Source: CAYMAI01 sp964388445 (GTDB lineage: Bacteria; 4484-113; JAGGVC01). Taken from it: DNA of 64,000 bases. The DNA is taken from the NCBI GenBank assembly GCA_964388445.1, contig CAYMAI010000008.1, positions 1 through 64,000 of the forward strand. The letters are read 5' to 3'. The position numbers and the translations under genes are program-made. The notes beneath the pieces were generated by a model, which saw only the letters and a list, made by a program, of their open reading frames with translations, was not told the origin of the DNA and searched no databases. Shown piece after piece: positions 24,313 to 32,713 of the stretch (positions are counted from its first letter, which is position 1; each line of letters starts with the position of its first letter).

Positions 24313-25079
24313 TCTTGTTGGCTTACTGACGCCCCGTCGCGTTTCGAAACCGCGTCCTTGCCGAAAATCAGCTTGAGGGCGAAAAGCGACATCGCAATCG
24401 CGACAGCGAATACGAACAGCATTTCATAAACCGACTCCGCGTCCAGATACAAAGCAAGAATCGGCGAAGTCATATGTGGATTTGCCGAATTCCAAACGTA
24501 AAGATCGTTGAAAAAAGCCAGCTTCGAAACCTCCGCCGAAATCCACGTCAAGGCGTATTCCGCGGATAAAAACGAAGCAAGCAGCAGCGTCGAAAACGCG
24601 AAAGGATTTTTCCGCATCCAATAAAACGCCGTGGCATAAACGGCGAAAACTCCGGCCGTCATTACAAAATAGACCAGGCCCCTTTCGAGAACAGCAAGAA
24701 ATATTGGAAAGTTGAATGCAGCCGGTACTATAGACAACACGGCCGTATCTATTGCCAATGCAATTACTACCGCAAGCACTTTGTTTACCGGCGTAAGCAA
24801 CGCTTCAAAATCGCCGCCGAATTTAGAAATCGAAAGAAAAAGAAAGTAGTACGCCGATTTGACATAAAGCGCTATTGCGGCTGGCAAAAGAAGCCACCTG
24901 AGCGATTTTATTTCATGCATTGCGCGGGCATCCAGCGTATCCTGTCCGGACGTCCCGGTCTGGAGAACGATTACCAGTATTATTTGCGCCGCGACGATGA
25001 AAGCGGTCAGAATCCACGCCGGGGTGAGCGATATTATTTTTAGAACGACGCGCTCGAAGCCGTCGAGCCTTTCTTTCAA
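24309..25079 (-). CDS. Polytopic membrane protein of unknown function
   Basis: 256 residues with about six hydrophobic segments (ILTAFIVAAQIILVIVL, WLLLPAAIALYVKSAYYFLFL, VLAVVIALAIDTAVLSI, YFVMTAGVFAVYATAFYWM, FSTLLLASFLSAEYAL, EMLFVFAVAIAMSLFAL). The overall pattern recalls Yip1-like proteins, but I cannot name a family. It starts with TTG inside the TTGA overlap with the upstream gspF stop, so the two are translationally coupled and this protein may work with the secretion platform. Confidence 0.75.
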   Translation of the reverse strand: MKERLDGFERVVLKIISLTPAWILTAFIVAAQIILVIVLQTGTSGQDTLDARAMHEIKSLRWLLLPAAIALYVKSAYYFLFLSISKFGGDFEALLTPVNKVLAVVIALAIDTAVLSIVPAAFNFPIFLAVLERGLVYFVMTAGVFAVYATAFYWMRKNPFAFSTLLLASFLSAEYALTWISAEVSKLAFFNDLYVWNSANPHMTSPILALYLDAESVYEMLFVFAVAIAMSLFALKLIFGKDAVSKRDGASVSQQD

Positions 25080-26266
25080 TTGCCCACCGCCTCGGTAATC
25101 ATGGTGAAATAGCCTGCCCAGAATGAAATTACGATATATCCGACAAGCGCAGCGAGCGCGATGATCAGAAGCGGCCCCATTGCGGACACAAGCGATCGAG
25201 TTTGATAATTTATTTCGCCGCGCAGATACTCGTACACCTTGAACAAAGACGCGTCAACGCTGCCGGCTGTTTCGCCTACCGACAACACGCTCGATGCCAT
25301 CGGCGGAAAAACCCGCCTTTTCGACAGGCTTTCGGAAAGCGGAGTTCCGTCCGCAACGTCGCGATATACCTGCCGTAGCGCATTATCGAGCACAGGCAGA
25401 TTTGCGCTGTCCCTCGTCCATTCTACGGCCTGAAGATACGGCACTCCGCTTTTTACCATCGTGCCAAGCGAAAACGCGATTCGCGCTACGCTTATCCGCC
25501 TCATAAGGCCGCCTATGCCGGGGAGCATTGCGAGAATGCTTCTGCTGGAGGCCGAAACGTGCCTGTTTTTATGAGCAAGCCAAACAAGGAACAGAAAAAC
25601 GCACGCTCCGGCGACCGTTCTGAATATGGTCATCGGCAAAAAACCGAGCCAGCCCAACAGAAATGTTGCCGCCAATATCGCGATAACGATGAAAGCCGGG
25701 TAAATGAGCATCCCCTGAATTCTTCGCCGAAGTTCGACTTCTTCTTCGAACATCTCCGCAAGGTTTTTAAGTATTTCGTCCAACGTTCCGCTGCCTTCCC
25801 CCACGCGAATCATGCCAATGTACATACGGTTGAAAATGCGCGGATGACGCGCCAGCGCTTCGTGGAGTTGATATCCATCTGCTACGTACTGAGACATATC
25901 GCGAAACGCCCCGCGCATCAGAGGCGAAAGCTGACCGTCCCGTACCGCCGCGACCGCGTGGTTTAAGTCGAGTCCTGCTCCGAATGCCGTCGCGAGTTCT
26001 CGCGTTACCAATGCAAGTTCGCCCAGCGTTACGAACGGAAAAATGTTGCCGACTAAAGCGGAAAACCAGCCTTGACCCGTCGAAGAAGCATAGGTTGCGC
26101 CATCTTCTCTTTGACGGCCTGCAACGCCGCGCGCTTCTCGCACGTCAAACACGTATAGACCTTCGCCAAGCAGATTGCGAACAAGCTCGTTTTTGTCGGC
26201 GGCATCCGCAACGCCGTCGCGCCGCTCGCCGTATGCATCTTTCGCCCGGTATCTGAATTCAGGCAT
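25076..26266 (-). CDS. Type II secretion / type IV pilus platform protein (GspF/PilC)
   Basis: Inner-membrane platform protein of a type II secretion system or type IV pilus. The 396 residues begin PEFRYRAKDAYGERRDG, the family N-terminus. Two repeated T2SSF domains follow (first about 70-195, with LNHAVAAVRDG and MIRVGEGSGTLDEIL; second about 265-390, with GVPYLQAVEWT and SVGETAGSVDASL), plus three membrane helices. No GspE/PilB ATPase or pilin genes are adjacent. It is coupled to a polytopic membrane protein downstream. Confidence 0.93.
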   Translation of the reverse strand: MPEFRYRAKDAYGERRDGVADAADKNELVRNLLGEGLYVFDVREARGVAGRQREDGATYASSTGQGWFSALVGNIFPFVTLGELALVTRELATAFGAGLDLNHAVAAVRDGQLSPLMRGAFRDMSQYVADGYQLHEALARHPRIFNRMYIGMIRVGEGSGTLDEILKNLAEMFEEEVELRRRIQGMLIYPAFIVIAILAATFLLGWLGFLPMTIFRTVAGACVFLFLVWLAHKNRHVSASSRSILAMLPGIGGLMRRISVARIAFSLGTMVKSGVPYLQAVEWTRDSANLPVLDNALRQVYRDVADGTPLSESLSKRRVFPPMASSVLSVGETAGSVDASLFKVYEYLRGEINYQTRSLVSAMGPLLIIALAALVGYIVISFWAGYFTMITEAVGN

Positions 26267-26417
26267 CGCAATATTCTATCCCTTTTTGCCACATTTAAGC
26301 GCGCATCAGGCAATTAGACGCATTACGCGACTTAATCCGCCGGTTAAAGCAGAAACCGCGGGATCGAGGTAAGAATGACTGGCCATTCCATGGCCGAATC
26401 TGGATTCGGAGGTAAAT

Positions 26418-26738
26418 GTGTTCGTAGCGATCAACTATATATCTTGCGCAGACCATTACAGGGAGCGGTTCGAGGAGCTTTTCAAAACGCGCGCGCGCGC
26501 AATCGACCGTATGCCCGGATTTATACGCGTTGAAATATTAAGGCCGACCGACAAAGACGGCCATTATCTGATAATGTCCCACTGGGAAGCGGAGCAAAAT
26601 TTTAAAGATTGGGCGAAATCGCCCGAGTTTCTCGAAGGTCACAAGCGCGCTTTAGCCGAAATCAAGGAAATGAAAGACCGGGGAGAAGAATCGCCGCTTA
26701 AAAGCGACTTTAAAACTTACGAAGTCTTCGCAACCTGA
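26418..26738 (+). CDS. Antibiotic-biosynthesis-monooxygenase (ABM) fold protein, HmoA/IsdG-like
   Basis: 106-residue dimeric alpha-beta barrel protein: FVAINYISCADHYRERFEELF, RMPGFIRVEILRP, YLIMSHWEAEQNFKDWAKSPEF. This pattern, including the W-x-s-xxxFxxW stretch, is close to HmoA/IsdG-type heme-degrading monooxygenases; a quinol monooxygenase role is also possible. Start GTG 26418 follows GGAGG by five bases. Its 3' end overlaps the convergent CsgG-like gene by 22 bases. No heme uptake genes are nearby. Confidence 0.82.
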   Translation: MFVAINYISCADHYRERFEELFKTRARAIDRMPGFIRVEILRPTDKDGHYLIMSHWEAEQNFKDWAKSPEFLEGHKRALAEIKEMKDRGEESPLKSDFKTYEVFAT

Positions 26739-27751
26739 ACCGGCGGCGCCTTAACCTTCATACCAGTCGATATTTCGCCCTTTCCCCTCAAAATTTCGCA
26801 AATAGCTCGCGCTCCCCGCACTTCCAAAATGACGATCGTACCTACGTTTTCCGCGTCAGTCCATAAGTGCTCGCCCAGTAGGCCGGTTCGATTTTTTTCT
26901 TTATAGACTTCGACTATATCGCCCGCTCTAAAAGGCGAATCCGTTTCGAAATCCAAAACAACGCTGGTGCCCAATACATCGGCAATCTTTCCGAATAAAG
27001 GAAAAATAGAGGCCGTTTCAAAGGCTATTTCCTCGGCGGCGTTAAGCGATGGCGCGCCAATGGGATGGCCTGCGAATTGCGGCGACAGAAAATCGACCGT
27101 CGCTTTCCAAGTGGACTGCCTTGTCACTTTAAAATCGGATGCTGCGCCGGATGCATAAACCGTTTTTTCAAATGCCACCCGGCCGGCTCGCACATCGAGC
27201 AACGCATAGTCAATTCTCACTGACGCTTTTGCGGAATCCGGTATAAACGGCAAATCGAACGGCCCTATTCCGGCTTTCAAACCGGTCATTTCAAACTCTC
27301 GCACCTTTCCAAGCACAAGAAAATCAAATCCTTCAAGCACCCCGGGCCGTAGCGATTGGCGCTTGTCAAACTTCACTTTGTCGGCAAGCCTTTGTTCAGT
27401 AAGCGCGTCTGCGGTTGCATCCGGCGAAATCACACGCATCCTGCCGCGTGCCTTCGCCGCAAGGCTTCTTTCGGTAAGGAGGGCCATTCCTGAGCCGACG
27501 TTTCCGAATCTGTACTCGAACGGAACTATTCCGATATCGGGCACGCCATCTTCTCTCGACGCGCTGAGCAATTCTTCAAATTCAGGAACTAGAAAAAGAC
27601 TATCGCCGCCCTTAACCTCCTGCGCCGCCACCGCAACCGAACCTGCAATTGTAAATAAATAAACGGCCGAAACTGCCGCAGCAAAATGCCGCGAAACGTT
27701 TGGCACTAGCTGGCCGCGGGTATTGACTGAATCGAAGAAAACGAATAGCAT
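26717..27751 (-). CDS. Secreted CsgG-like protein with FlgT-like C-terminal domain
   Basis: 344 residues with an N-terminal signal peptide (FAAAVSAVYLFTIAGSVAVAAQ). The central part (DIGIVPFEYRFGNVGSGMALLTERSL, then FDFLVLGKVREFEM and ASVRIDYALLDVRAGRVAFEKTVYASG) follows the CsgG/outer-membrane assembly fold. The C-terminal 80 residues (DFETDSPFRAGDIVEVYKE, then GTIVILEVRGARAICEIL) look like the FlgT C-terminal beta domain. It lacks the lipobox of CsgG. A flagellar or export-linked envelope role is inferred. GGAGG sits five bases before ATG 27751. That leader lies against tRNA-Thr on the other strand, so the promoter must be inside or beyond the tRNA gene. Confidence 0.7.
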   Translation of the reverse strand: MLFVFFDSVNTRGQLVPNVSRHFAAAVSAVYLFTIAGSVAVAAQEVKGGDSLFLVPEFEELLSASREDGVPDIGIVPFEYRFGNVGSGMALLTERSLAAKARGRMRVISPDATADALTEQRLADKVKFDKRQSLRPGVLEGFDFLVLGKVREFEMTGLKAGIGPFDLPFIPDSAKASVRIDYALLDVRAGRVAFEKTVYASGAASDFKVTRQSTWKATVDFLSPQFAGHPIGAPSLNAAEEIAFETASIFPLFGKIADVLGTSVVLDFETDSPFRAGDIVEVYKEKNRTGLLGEHLWTDAENVGTIVILEVRGARAICEILRGKGEISTGMKVKAPPVQVAKTS

Positions 27752-27762
27752 ACTGCCTCCAC

Positions 27763-27834
<72 letters not shown>

Positions 27835-27896
27835 CTGCCAGCCCTTCCGGGCGCGCTCGTCTGCGTTTTAGTTATCGGCAGCTTTGCGCCGTCCGT

Positions 27897-29306
27897 TCAC
27901 CCAGAAATGCCGGCAATGTCGTCTGGTGTAATTTCATCGTTACCGGCGCCGCTCCCCTCGATTTTGCCCCACATTTGCACGATGTTCACGCCCGTGTAGT
28001 AATGAGACAGGATTTCCCGGTAAGTTTTGCCCGAATTCGCCATATGAAGCGCTCCCCACTGACTCATACCGGTTCCATGTCCGAACCCGCTGCCCGTGAT
28101 TACGATTTTCGACGCCGCCTTTCTTTGGCCGAGAGCCACGTAATCGCCTTTCATTTGTTTCACTTTGTCCAAACTGGCAACATACGAATCCCGAATTTTT
28201 ACGGACACCTCGCCGCCCTTCCCGGCCGCAGTTAATCTGTCGCTGTAATTTACCGGCACTTCTTTGTCCCAAACGACTCCGCCTTCGAACATAATCGTGA
28301 ACCGCGTGCTTCGAACTATCATTACGCCAATAATGCGCCGGAATTGCAGCGCGGTTACTCCGTAAGTTGTTTTGTCGGTCGTAATCGAGAGTCCCTGCAC
28401 CCTCCCATAGTCGTCGTATGCCGCAACCATACCGAGCACGCGTCCGCCGGGAAGACCGCCGTCCTCCAAAATTTTGGAAAATTCTTCCGGCGAGTAGGAC
28501 AGCTGCCAGTTTTGATACGGAGAGTCGGGCTCCTCGCTCTTCACCGGCTGCAAATAAGGATGGTCGCCGCCTTTCGTATAGCCTCCGGCATCCGAATGAT
28601 AATATGCGATTATCGGCGAATCGCCGTACACTATTACCTCGCCCGCCGTCTTACGGATTGCATCGTCCGTAGTTTCCTTTTCGTATTTTACGCCGCCGTA
28701 TACTTGGTCCGCAGTCGTGGCGACAACGTCCCATTTGTCGTTTTCGCGGCCTATCATCATGCGGAGAGCATACGTGCGCGCCGCTACCGCTTGCGCCTTC
28801 AGCGCTTCGATGTGCCACTTCGACGGCATTTCGCCCGGCACTACGCCGCGCAGATACTCCTCCATGTCTATTACGTTCAAAACGAGCAGTTCGCCTCCGC
28901 TCGACAACAGCCTGATTTTGCCCCGATAAGCGTTGCCGCCCACAGCAAGGTATCCGCTCGTCGCAGCCACCGTAAATTCCGAACTTTTGGCGCCTTTGAA
29001 ATCTACACGGTTGTCCTTTAAAGTGAACTGCAGATTCCCGGTTAAGCTTTCAGCCACCTGCGCACCGGTTGAGCTATAAACGTTCGCAGCGCCTTGCACC
29101 GTAACCGTCGCGCCTTTGCCGCGAGCTAAAAGCACCCGCACTGGGCGGCCGGACGCTTGCGCGAACGCCGGCGAAGGTGTGAACACCGAACTGACCGAGA
29201 GCGGCGAATCGCCTTCGCATGAGGAAAAGGCAACCGGCAACAGCAGCGCGAGCGCAAGGAACATTGCGTAATGCGCCGTACGAATTCCTTCAACCTTTCG
29301 GTCCAT
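27897..29306 (-). CDS. SpoIID/LytB-domain protein, exported
   Basis: 469 residues. An N-terminal signal with a possible lipobox ending SSC (Cys about 30) leads to the SpoIID domain. Landmarks are VLNVIDMEEYLRGVVPGEMP, IEALKAQAVAARTYAL (the catalytic-region Glu and AARTYA motif of SpoIID transglycosylases), the SDAGGYT stretch, and the C-terminal GSGFGHGTGMSQWGA signature. In sporulators SpoIID cuts denuded glycan strands. In non-sporulating diderms the family acts in cell-wall remodelling or as a LytB amidase enhancer. It is the last gene of a tight operon with fliJ and an unknown secreted protein (TAATG overlap). Confidence 0.93.
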   Translation of the reverse strand: MDRKVEGIRTAHYAMFLALALLLPVAFSSCEGDSPLSVSSVFTPSPAFAQASGRPVRVLLARGKGATVTVQGAANVYSSTGAQVAESLTGNLQFTLKDNRVDFKGAKSSEFTVAATSGYLAVGGNAYRGKIRLLSSGGELLVLNVIDMEEYLRGVVPGEMPSKWHIEALKAQAVAARTYALRMMIGRENDKWDVVATTADQVYGGVKYEKETTDDAIRKTAGEVIVYGDSPIIAYYHSDAGGYTKGGDHPYLQPVKSEEPDSPYQNWQLSYSPEEFSKILEDGGLPGGRVLGMVAAYDDYGRVQGLSITTDKTTYGVTALQFRRIIGVMIVRSTRFTIMFEGGVVWDKEVPVNYSDRLTAAGKGGEVSVKIRDSYVASLDKVKQMKGDYVALGQRKAASKIVITGSGFGHGTGMSQWGALHMANSGKTYREILSHYYTGVNIVQMWGKIEGSGAGNDEITPDDIAGISG

Positions 29307-30409
29307 TACTTAAATACCCCGAAGGCTATTTCCCTGCGCTTCACTTCGTTTTGATTGGCTGCAAGATACTTCAGGTCGGTCATTTCTTTCAGCGTGCGCA
29401 GCCGTCCGCCTTCCATACAATAAACCGGAGGGACAAGACCGCCGCCGAGGTCCGCAATCATTCCTATCCGGAACGCTTTGACGGGTTCGATCATCGTCTG
29501 CGTGATTGGATTGCGCGGATAAACATGCAGTTCTGAAAAAATTTCTTCGCGCCTTTCCCACGTTAGAGTGGCAAGGTCTCGAGGCAATAACGGGTCTTCG
29601 CCCCTCGCGAATTGAAGCTTGCCGTATTCGCGCGGCAGCACCTGCTCGATAAAAACTGCGGAGGCAAGAATTATGTCGTCAGTCAAATGCGTCCGTCTTG
29701 CGATTTGGTGCCTCGTTATCGAATTATCGTAAGGAGAGGTCTGCATATGTTCGACGAAAACCTCGCCGTTCTTCCAAATAAACATCTGAAGCGACGAATC
29801 TTTTTGCGAGTAAAAAAGAAGGTCGCCGGGTTCGAACGGTCCGATTTTATTCGGGTCCAGCCTGAGTACGTTTCGTTTTACTACAGGCATTTGAATCCCG
29901 CCCGGGGCAGCGGGCTGTACGCCGGAAGAATCTCCGCCGCTCTGGCTTCCGGCTTGACCGCCAGCAAGAGGCCCCATTTGAGAACCCGCCAAATCGGGCA
30001 TGTAAGTGCCGGAATGATTCGTGACGTAGTCGCCTGGCCTCGGCTCGAATTCAATCTGCTCGATCGGCTCGCCGGTGAAAATGTTGTCGATTTCCGCCAG
30101 CCAATATCCGCTGTCCATAAGGTCGTACAGCGTAGGCGGATACTCGCCTTTGTCCATCAAATAATGATTGCACATAAAGGCAATGGCAGTCAGTTGCGCG
30201 CCGGCGAGCGCTCTAAACTCATCGTTTGAAATCGCTCCGCCATCGAGAGGGTGCGCGGTTTCCGGATCAGCGTTTTCGAAACCGGTCTGCGCGTAGGATG
30301 GTACTGAAAATGCGGTCGCCGAAATCGCAAATAACAGCGCAGCCACCACCGGAAGCGGCTTTGAAACGAGCGATTTCAAGTCAATATTTAAAATTTGCAT
30401 GGTTTTCAC
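29306..30409 (-). CDS. Unknown secreted protein between fliJ and spoIID
   Basis: Not recognised; 367 residues. It has an N-terminal signal peptide (VVAALLFAISATAFSVPSYAQ). A helix-plus-loop motif (FMCNHYLMDKGEYPPTLYDLMDSGYW) resembles the part of pseudopilin-like proteins that follows the helix. A Gly/Ser/Gln linker lies at about 138-165. A C-terminal part has strands and the stretch REYGKLQFARGEDPLLPRDL. Its start overlaps the fliJ stop (ATGA) and its stop overlaps the spoIID start (TAATG), so all three are translated together. Envelope role inferred only from context. Confidence 0.75.
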   Translation of the reverse strand: MKTMQILNIDLKSLVSKPLPVVAALLFAISATAFSVPSYAQTGFENADPETAHPLDGGAISNDEFRALAGAQLTAIAFMCNHYLMDKGEYPPTLYDLMDSGYWLAEIDNIFTGEPIEQIEFEPRPGDYVTNHSGTYMPDLAGSQMGPLAGGQAGSQSGGDSSGVQPAAPGGIQMPVVKRNVLRLDPNKIGPFEPGDLLFYSQKDSSLQMFIWKNGEVFVEHMQTSPYDNSITRHQIARRTHLTDDIILASAVFIEQVLPREYGKLQFARGEDPLLPRDLATLTWERREEIFSELHVYPRNPITQTMIEPVKAFRIGMIADLGGGLVPPVYCMEGGRLRTLKEMTDLKYLAANQNEVKRREIAFGVFK

Positions 30410-30852
30410 CTGTAAACTACGGCTGCTCGAAGACCGGCGCCGTCGTCGATTTCCTTTTGCTCCTGCCGGAGAGATTCCAATCTATGCTGCTCGAACTTGC
30501 GTTCATGAAATTTTTCGACAACCTTTAGCTCGCGCATTCTAGCCAAGAGTCTTTCGCGCGCCCTAAGTTCGTCGATCGTCGCGCCGTCCATTTCCGCCTT
30601 CGCCTTGGCAGATTTAATCTTGGCGACTTGACCGAACTGGTCTAACATCAATAGCAATTCCGGGTCGAGAGATTCGCCTGCGGCCAGCCGCCTATCGCCG
30701 TAGCAACGGGCGACCGTTTTTTCAGCGTCTCGAAGCTTACGCTCGCAGTCCAGCCTTTTCGCTTCGCAGCGCGCCAGCTCGACAGCGGCCCGATCTTGCG
30801 CGATACCTCTAACGCGCTCCAACTTTTCCAGCCTGAACTCGAACTTCTTCAT
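30406..30852 (-). CDS. fliJ: FliJ-like flagellar export coiled-coil protein
   Basis: 148 residues, almost entirely coiled coil. KKFEFRLEKLERVRG followed by an Ala/Arg/Glu-rich helix is the typical FliJ opening. FliJ escorts export substrates and connects the FliI ATPase to FlhA. ATG 30852 is chosen by fit to the family; the frame is open to 30909, and neither start has a strong ribosome site. fliI is not adjacent; instead it heads an operon with an unknown secreted protein and a SpoIID protein. A non-flagellar coiled-coil protein cannot be excluded. Confidence 0.72.
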   Translation of the reverse strand: MKKFEFRLEKLERVRGIAQDRAAVELARCEAKRLDCERKLRDAEKTVARCYGDRRLAAGESLDPELLLMLDQFGQVAKIKSAKAKAEMDGATIDELRARERLLARMRELKVVEKFHERKFEQHRLESLRQEQKEIDDGAGLRAAVVYR

Positions 30853-30989
30853 ACTTTGCGCAAGTGCCGCCCGCGAATTAAAGACGCTTTCGAGCGGAAC
30901 ATGTTTCATTTTATCAACAAAGAATCGTACTACCCTAATTGCCCGAAAGTAGAACGTGCAAAATAGGTGAATTCAACCATGCTCGCATT

Positions 30990-30998
30990 TGATATAAT
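30990..30998 (+). promoter_or_regulatory. Extended -10 promoter TGATATAAT for tal-HAD-pyrG
   Basis: The same nonamer as before the HDOD gene and fliE, 44 bases ahead of the transaldolase GTG. A TTCAAC at 30972-30977 (15-base spacer) may serve as a weak -35. Confidence 0.5.
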
Positions 30999-31042
30999 CA
31001 AAATGCGCTTATAGAATTTCCGAAGTTTTTTGGAGGACTTTC

Positions 31043-31699
31043 GTGAAGATTTTTCTTGACACCGCAAGTATCGAAGAGATAAGAAGCGGCGTCGAAATGG
31101 GCCTGCTTGACGGCGTTACGACCAATCCGTCGCTTGTCGCGAAGGAGCGGCGCAAGTTCAAGGAGACCATTATCGAAATTGCGGAACTAATCAAGCCGCG
31201 GCCGGTCAATGCCGAGGTGACAGGGCTCACCGCGGATGAAATGATTGCCGAGGCGCGCGAAATAAGCGAGTGGGCGAAAAACATCGTCGTCAAAATCCCG
31301 ATGATTCCGGAAGGAATGAAAGCTGTTCAACAGCTTCATCTGGATGACATTAAGACGAACGTGACGCTAATTTTCAGTGTGCAGCAGGCGCTGCTCGCTG
31401 CGAAGGCCGGCGCGAACTACGTCAGCCCGTTTGTCGGCAGACTTGACGACACCGGCGCGGACGGTATGGAACTCGTCGAGGACATAGTTAACGTATTTCA
31501 TAATTATGCTTTCGACAGGTGCGAAGTTCTCGCCGCAAGCCTGCGTCACCCGATGCACGTGAAACAAGCGATGCTTCTCGGCGCGCACGTAGCGACTATG
31601 CCGCATTCGGTATTTCTGCAGCTTTTCAAACATCCGCTTACAGATACCGGGCTTAAGCGATTCCTTGACGATTGGGACAAAGTAAAGGACCTCGTGTAA
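31043..31699 (+). CDS. tal: Transaldolase (small TalC/FSA-like type)
   Basis: Schiff-base aldolase of the pentose phosphate pathway (or fructose-6-phosphate aldolase). The 218 residues begin KIFLDTASIEEIR, contain GVTTNPSLVAKE, then NIVVKIPM with the Schiff-base K84, DIKTNVTLIFSVQQALLAAKAGA, YVSPFVGRLDD, and the late LGAHVATMPHSVF. This is full length for the small transaldolase group. The GTG start is preceded by TGGAGGA. It is the first gene of an operon with a HAD phosphatase and pyrG. Confidence 0.95.
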   Translation: MKIFLDTASIEEIRSGVEMGLLDGVTTNPSLVAKERRKFKETIIEIAELIKPRPVNAEVTGLTADEMIAEAREISEWAKNIVVKIPMIPEGMKAVQQLHLDDIKTNVTLIFSVQQALLAAKAGANYVSPFVGRLDDTGADGMELVEDIVNVFHNYAFDRCEVLAASLRHPMHVKQAMLLGAHVATMPHSVFLQLFKHPLTDTGLKRFLDDWDKVKDLV

Positions 31700-32713
31700 A
31701 TGACGCGCATCCCGCCGCCCGCTAGATTATCGGCGGGAGCTTCATCCGCGCTTGGCGGAACCCCTATCGGCGCCACACCGGTTGGTGCAACGCGCGCAGT
31801 TGGGAAAACGGTTTCGATTCAAAACGAAGCAATTAAGGCGGCGGCGCGCGATTTGAAGCTCGTCGCGTTCGATTGCGACGGCGTGCTTTGGGTTGGCGGC
31901 GGCTCGCTGGACGGTGCGGCGGAAATAATCCGCTGGCTGAAATCCGCCGGGATACAGGCGGTCGCGCTCACGAACAACGCATCGCTCAGCCGTGAAAGCT
32001 ATGCAGTGAAAGCAGAGAAACTGGGCATTTCGCTTTCAGCCGGCGACTTCTATTGCACAAGTTACTTAATCGAAAAAATTCTGGCGGAAAACTATCGCGG
32101 CAAAAAGGTTCTCGTTTTGGGCAGCGTCGAACTGCTCGAAGCGGCGAACAATGCCGGTTCAGATGCCGTACCTGCGATAAAAAGCGTGTCCGAACTAAAA
32201 TCGAAGGACTTTCGAGAAATAAGTTTCGACGCCGTTATAGCGGGGCTGGACGTCGGGCTGTCGTACGCAGAACTTTGTCACGCGGTAACGGCAATTCAAA
32301 ACGGCGCAAGGCTTATCGCGACGAATCCGGACTACACTTTTCCAATGCAAGGCGGCTATCTATGGCCGGGCAACGGCGCGTTCGTCGATCTTATCGAGCG
32401 TGTGTCCGGTGCAAAAGCCGAAGTTGCCGGCAAACCGTCGCCTAGACTGCTCAACCTCGCGATTGCCGAGCGCGGCGTTACGCCTACAGGCACGCTTGTC
32501 GTTGGCGACAGGCTTTCGACGGACATCGCTTGCGGAATCGCAGCCGGCGCGTTTACTTGCCTAGTTATGACGGGAGTCGCTGGCGGAAATCTCGACGAAG
32601 CGAACCCGGTCGTTCCCGATATGACGGCAAAGGACTTGACGGAACTTCTCAAATGGCTTAAAGAAGTCTTTTCGGAGGGCGCCGGTCCATCCGGCGCGAA
32701 TGTGGATGGCTAA
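31700..32713 (+). CDS. HAD-IIA family phosphatase (NagD/PGP-like)
   Basis: 337 residues. After an N-terminal Ala/Gly/Thr-rich extension of about 50 residues, the HAD core starts with LVAFDCDGVLWVGG (catalytic DxD), then AVALTNNASLSRESYAVKAEKLG, a C2-type cap, and the closing PSPRLLNLAIAERGVTPTGTLVVGDRLSTDIACG. Substrate likely a small sugar or glycolate phosphate; clearance of 2-phosphoglycolate is one option. The ATG abuts the tal stop codon with no gap. The 3' end overlaps pyrG by eight bases. Confidence 0.9.
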   Translation: MTRIPPPARLSAGASSALGGTPIGATPVGATRAVGKTVSIQNEAIKAAARDLKLVAFDCDGVLWVGGGSLDGAAEIIRWLKSAGIQAVALTNNASLSRESYAVKAEKLGISLSAGDFYCTSYLIEKILAENYRGKKVLVLGSVELLEAANNAGSDAVPAIKSVSELKSKDFREISFDAVIAGLDVGLSYAELCHAVTAIQNGARLIATNPDYTFPMQGGYLWPGNGAFVDLIERVSGAKAEVAGKPSPRLLNLAIAERGVTPTGTLVVGDRLSTDIACGIAAGAFTCLVMTGVAGGNLDEANPVVPDMTAKDLTELLKWLKEVFSEGAGPSGANVDG

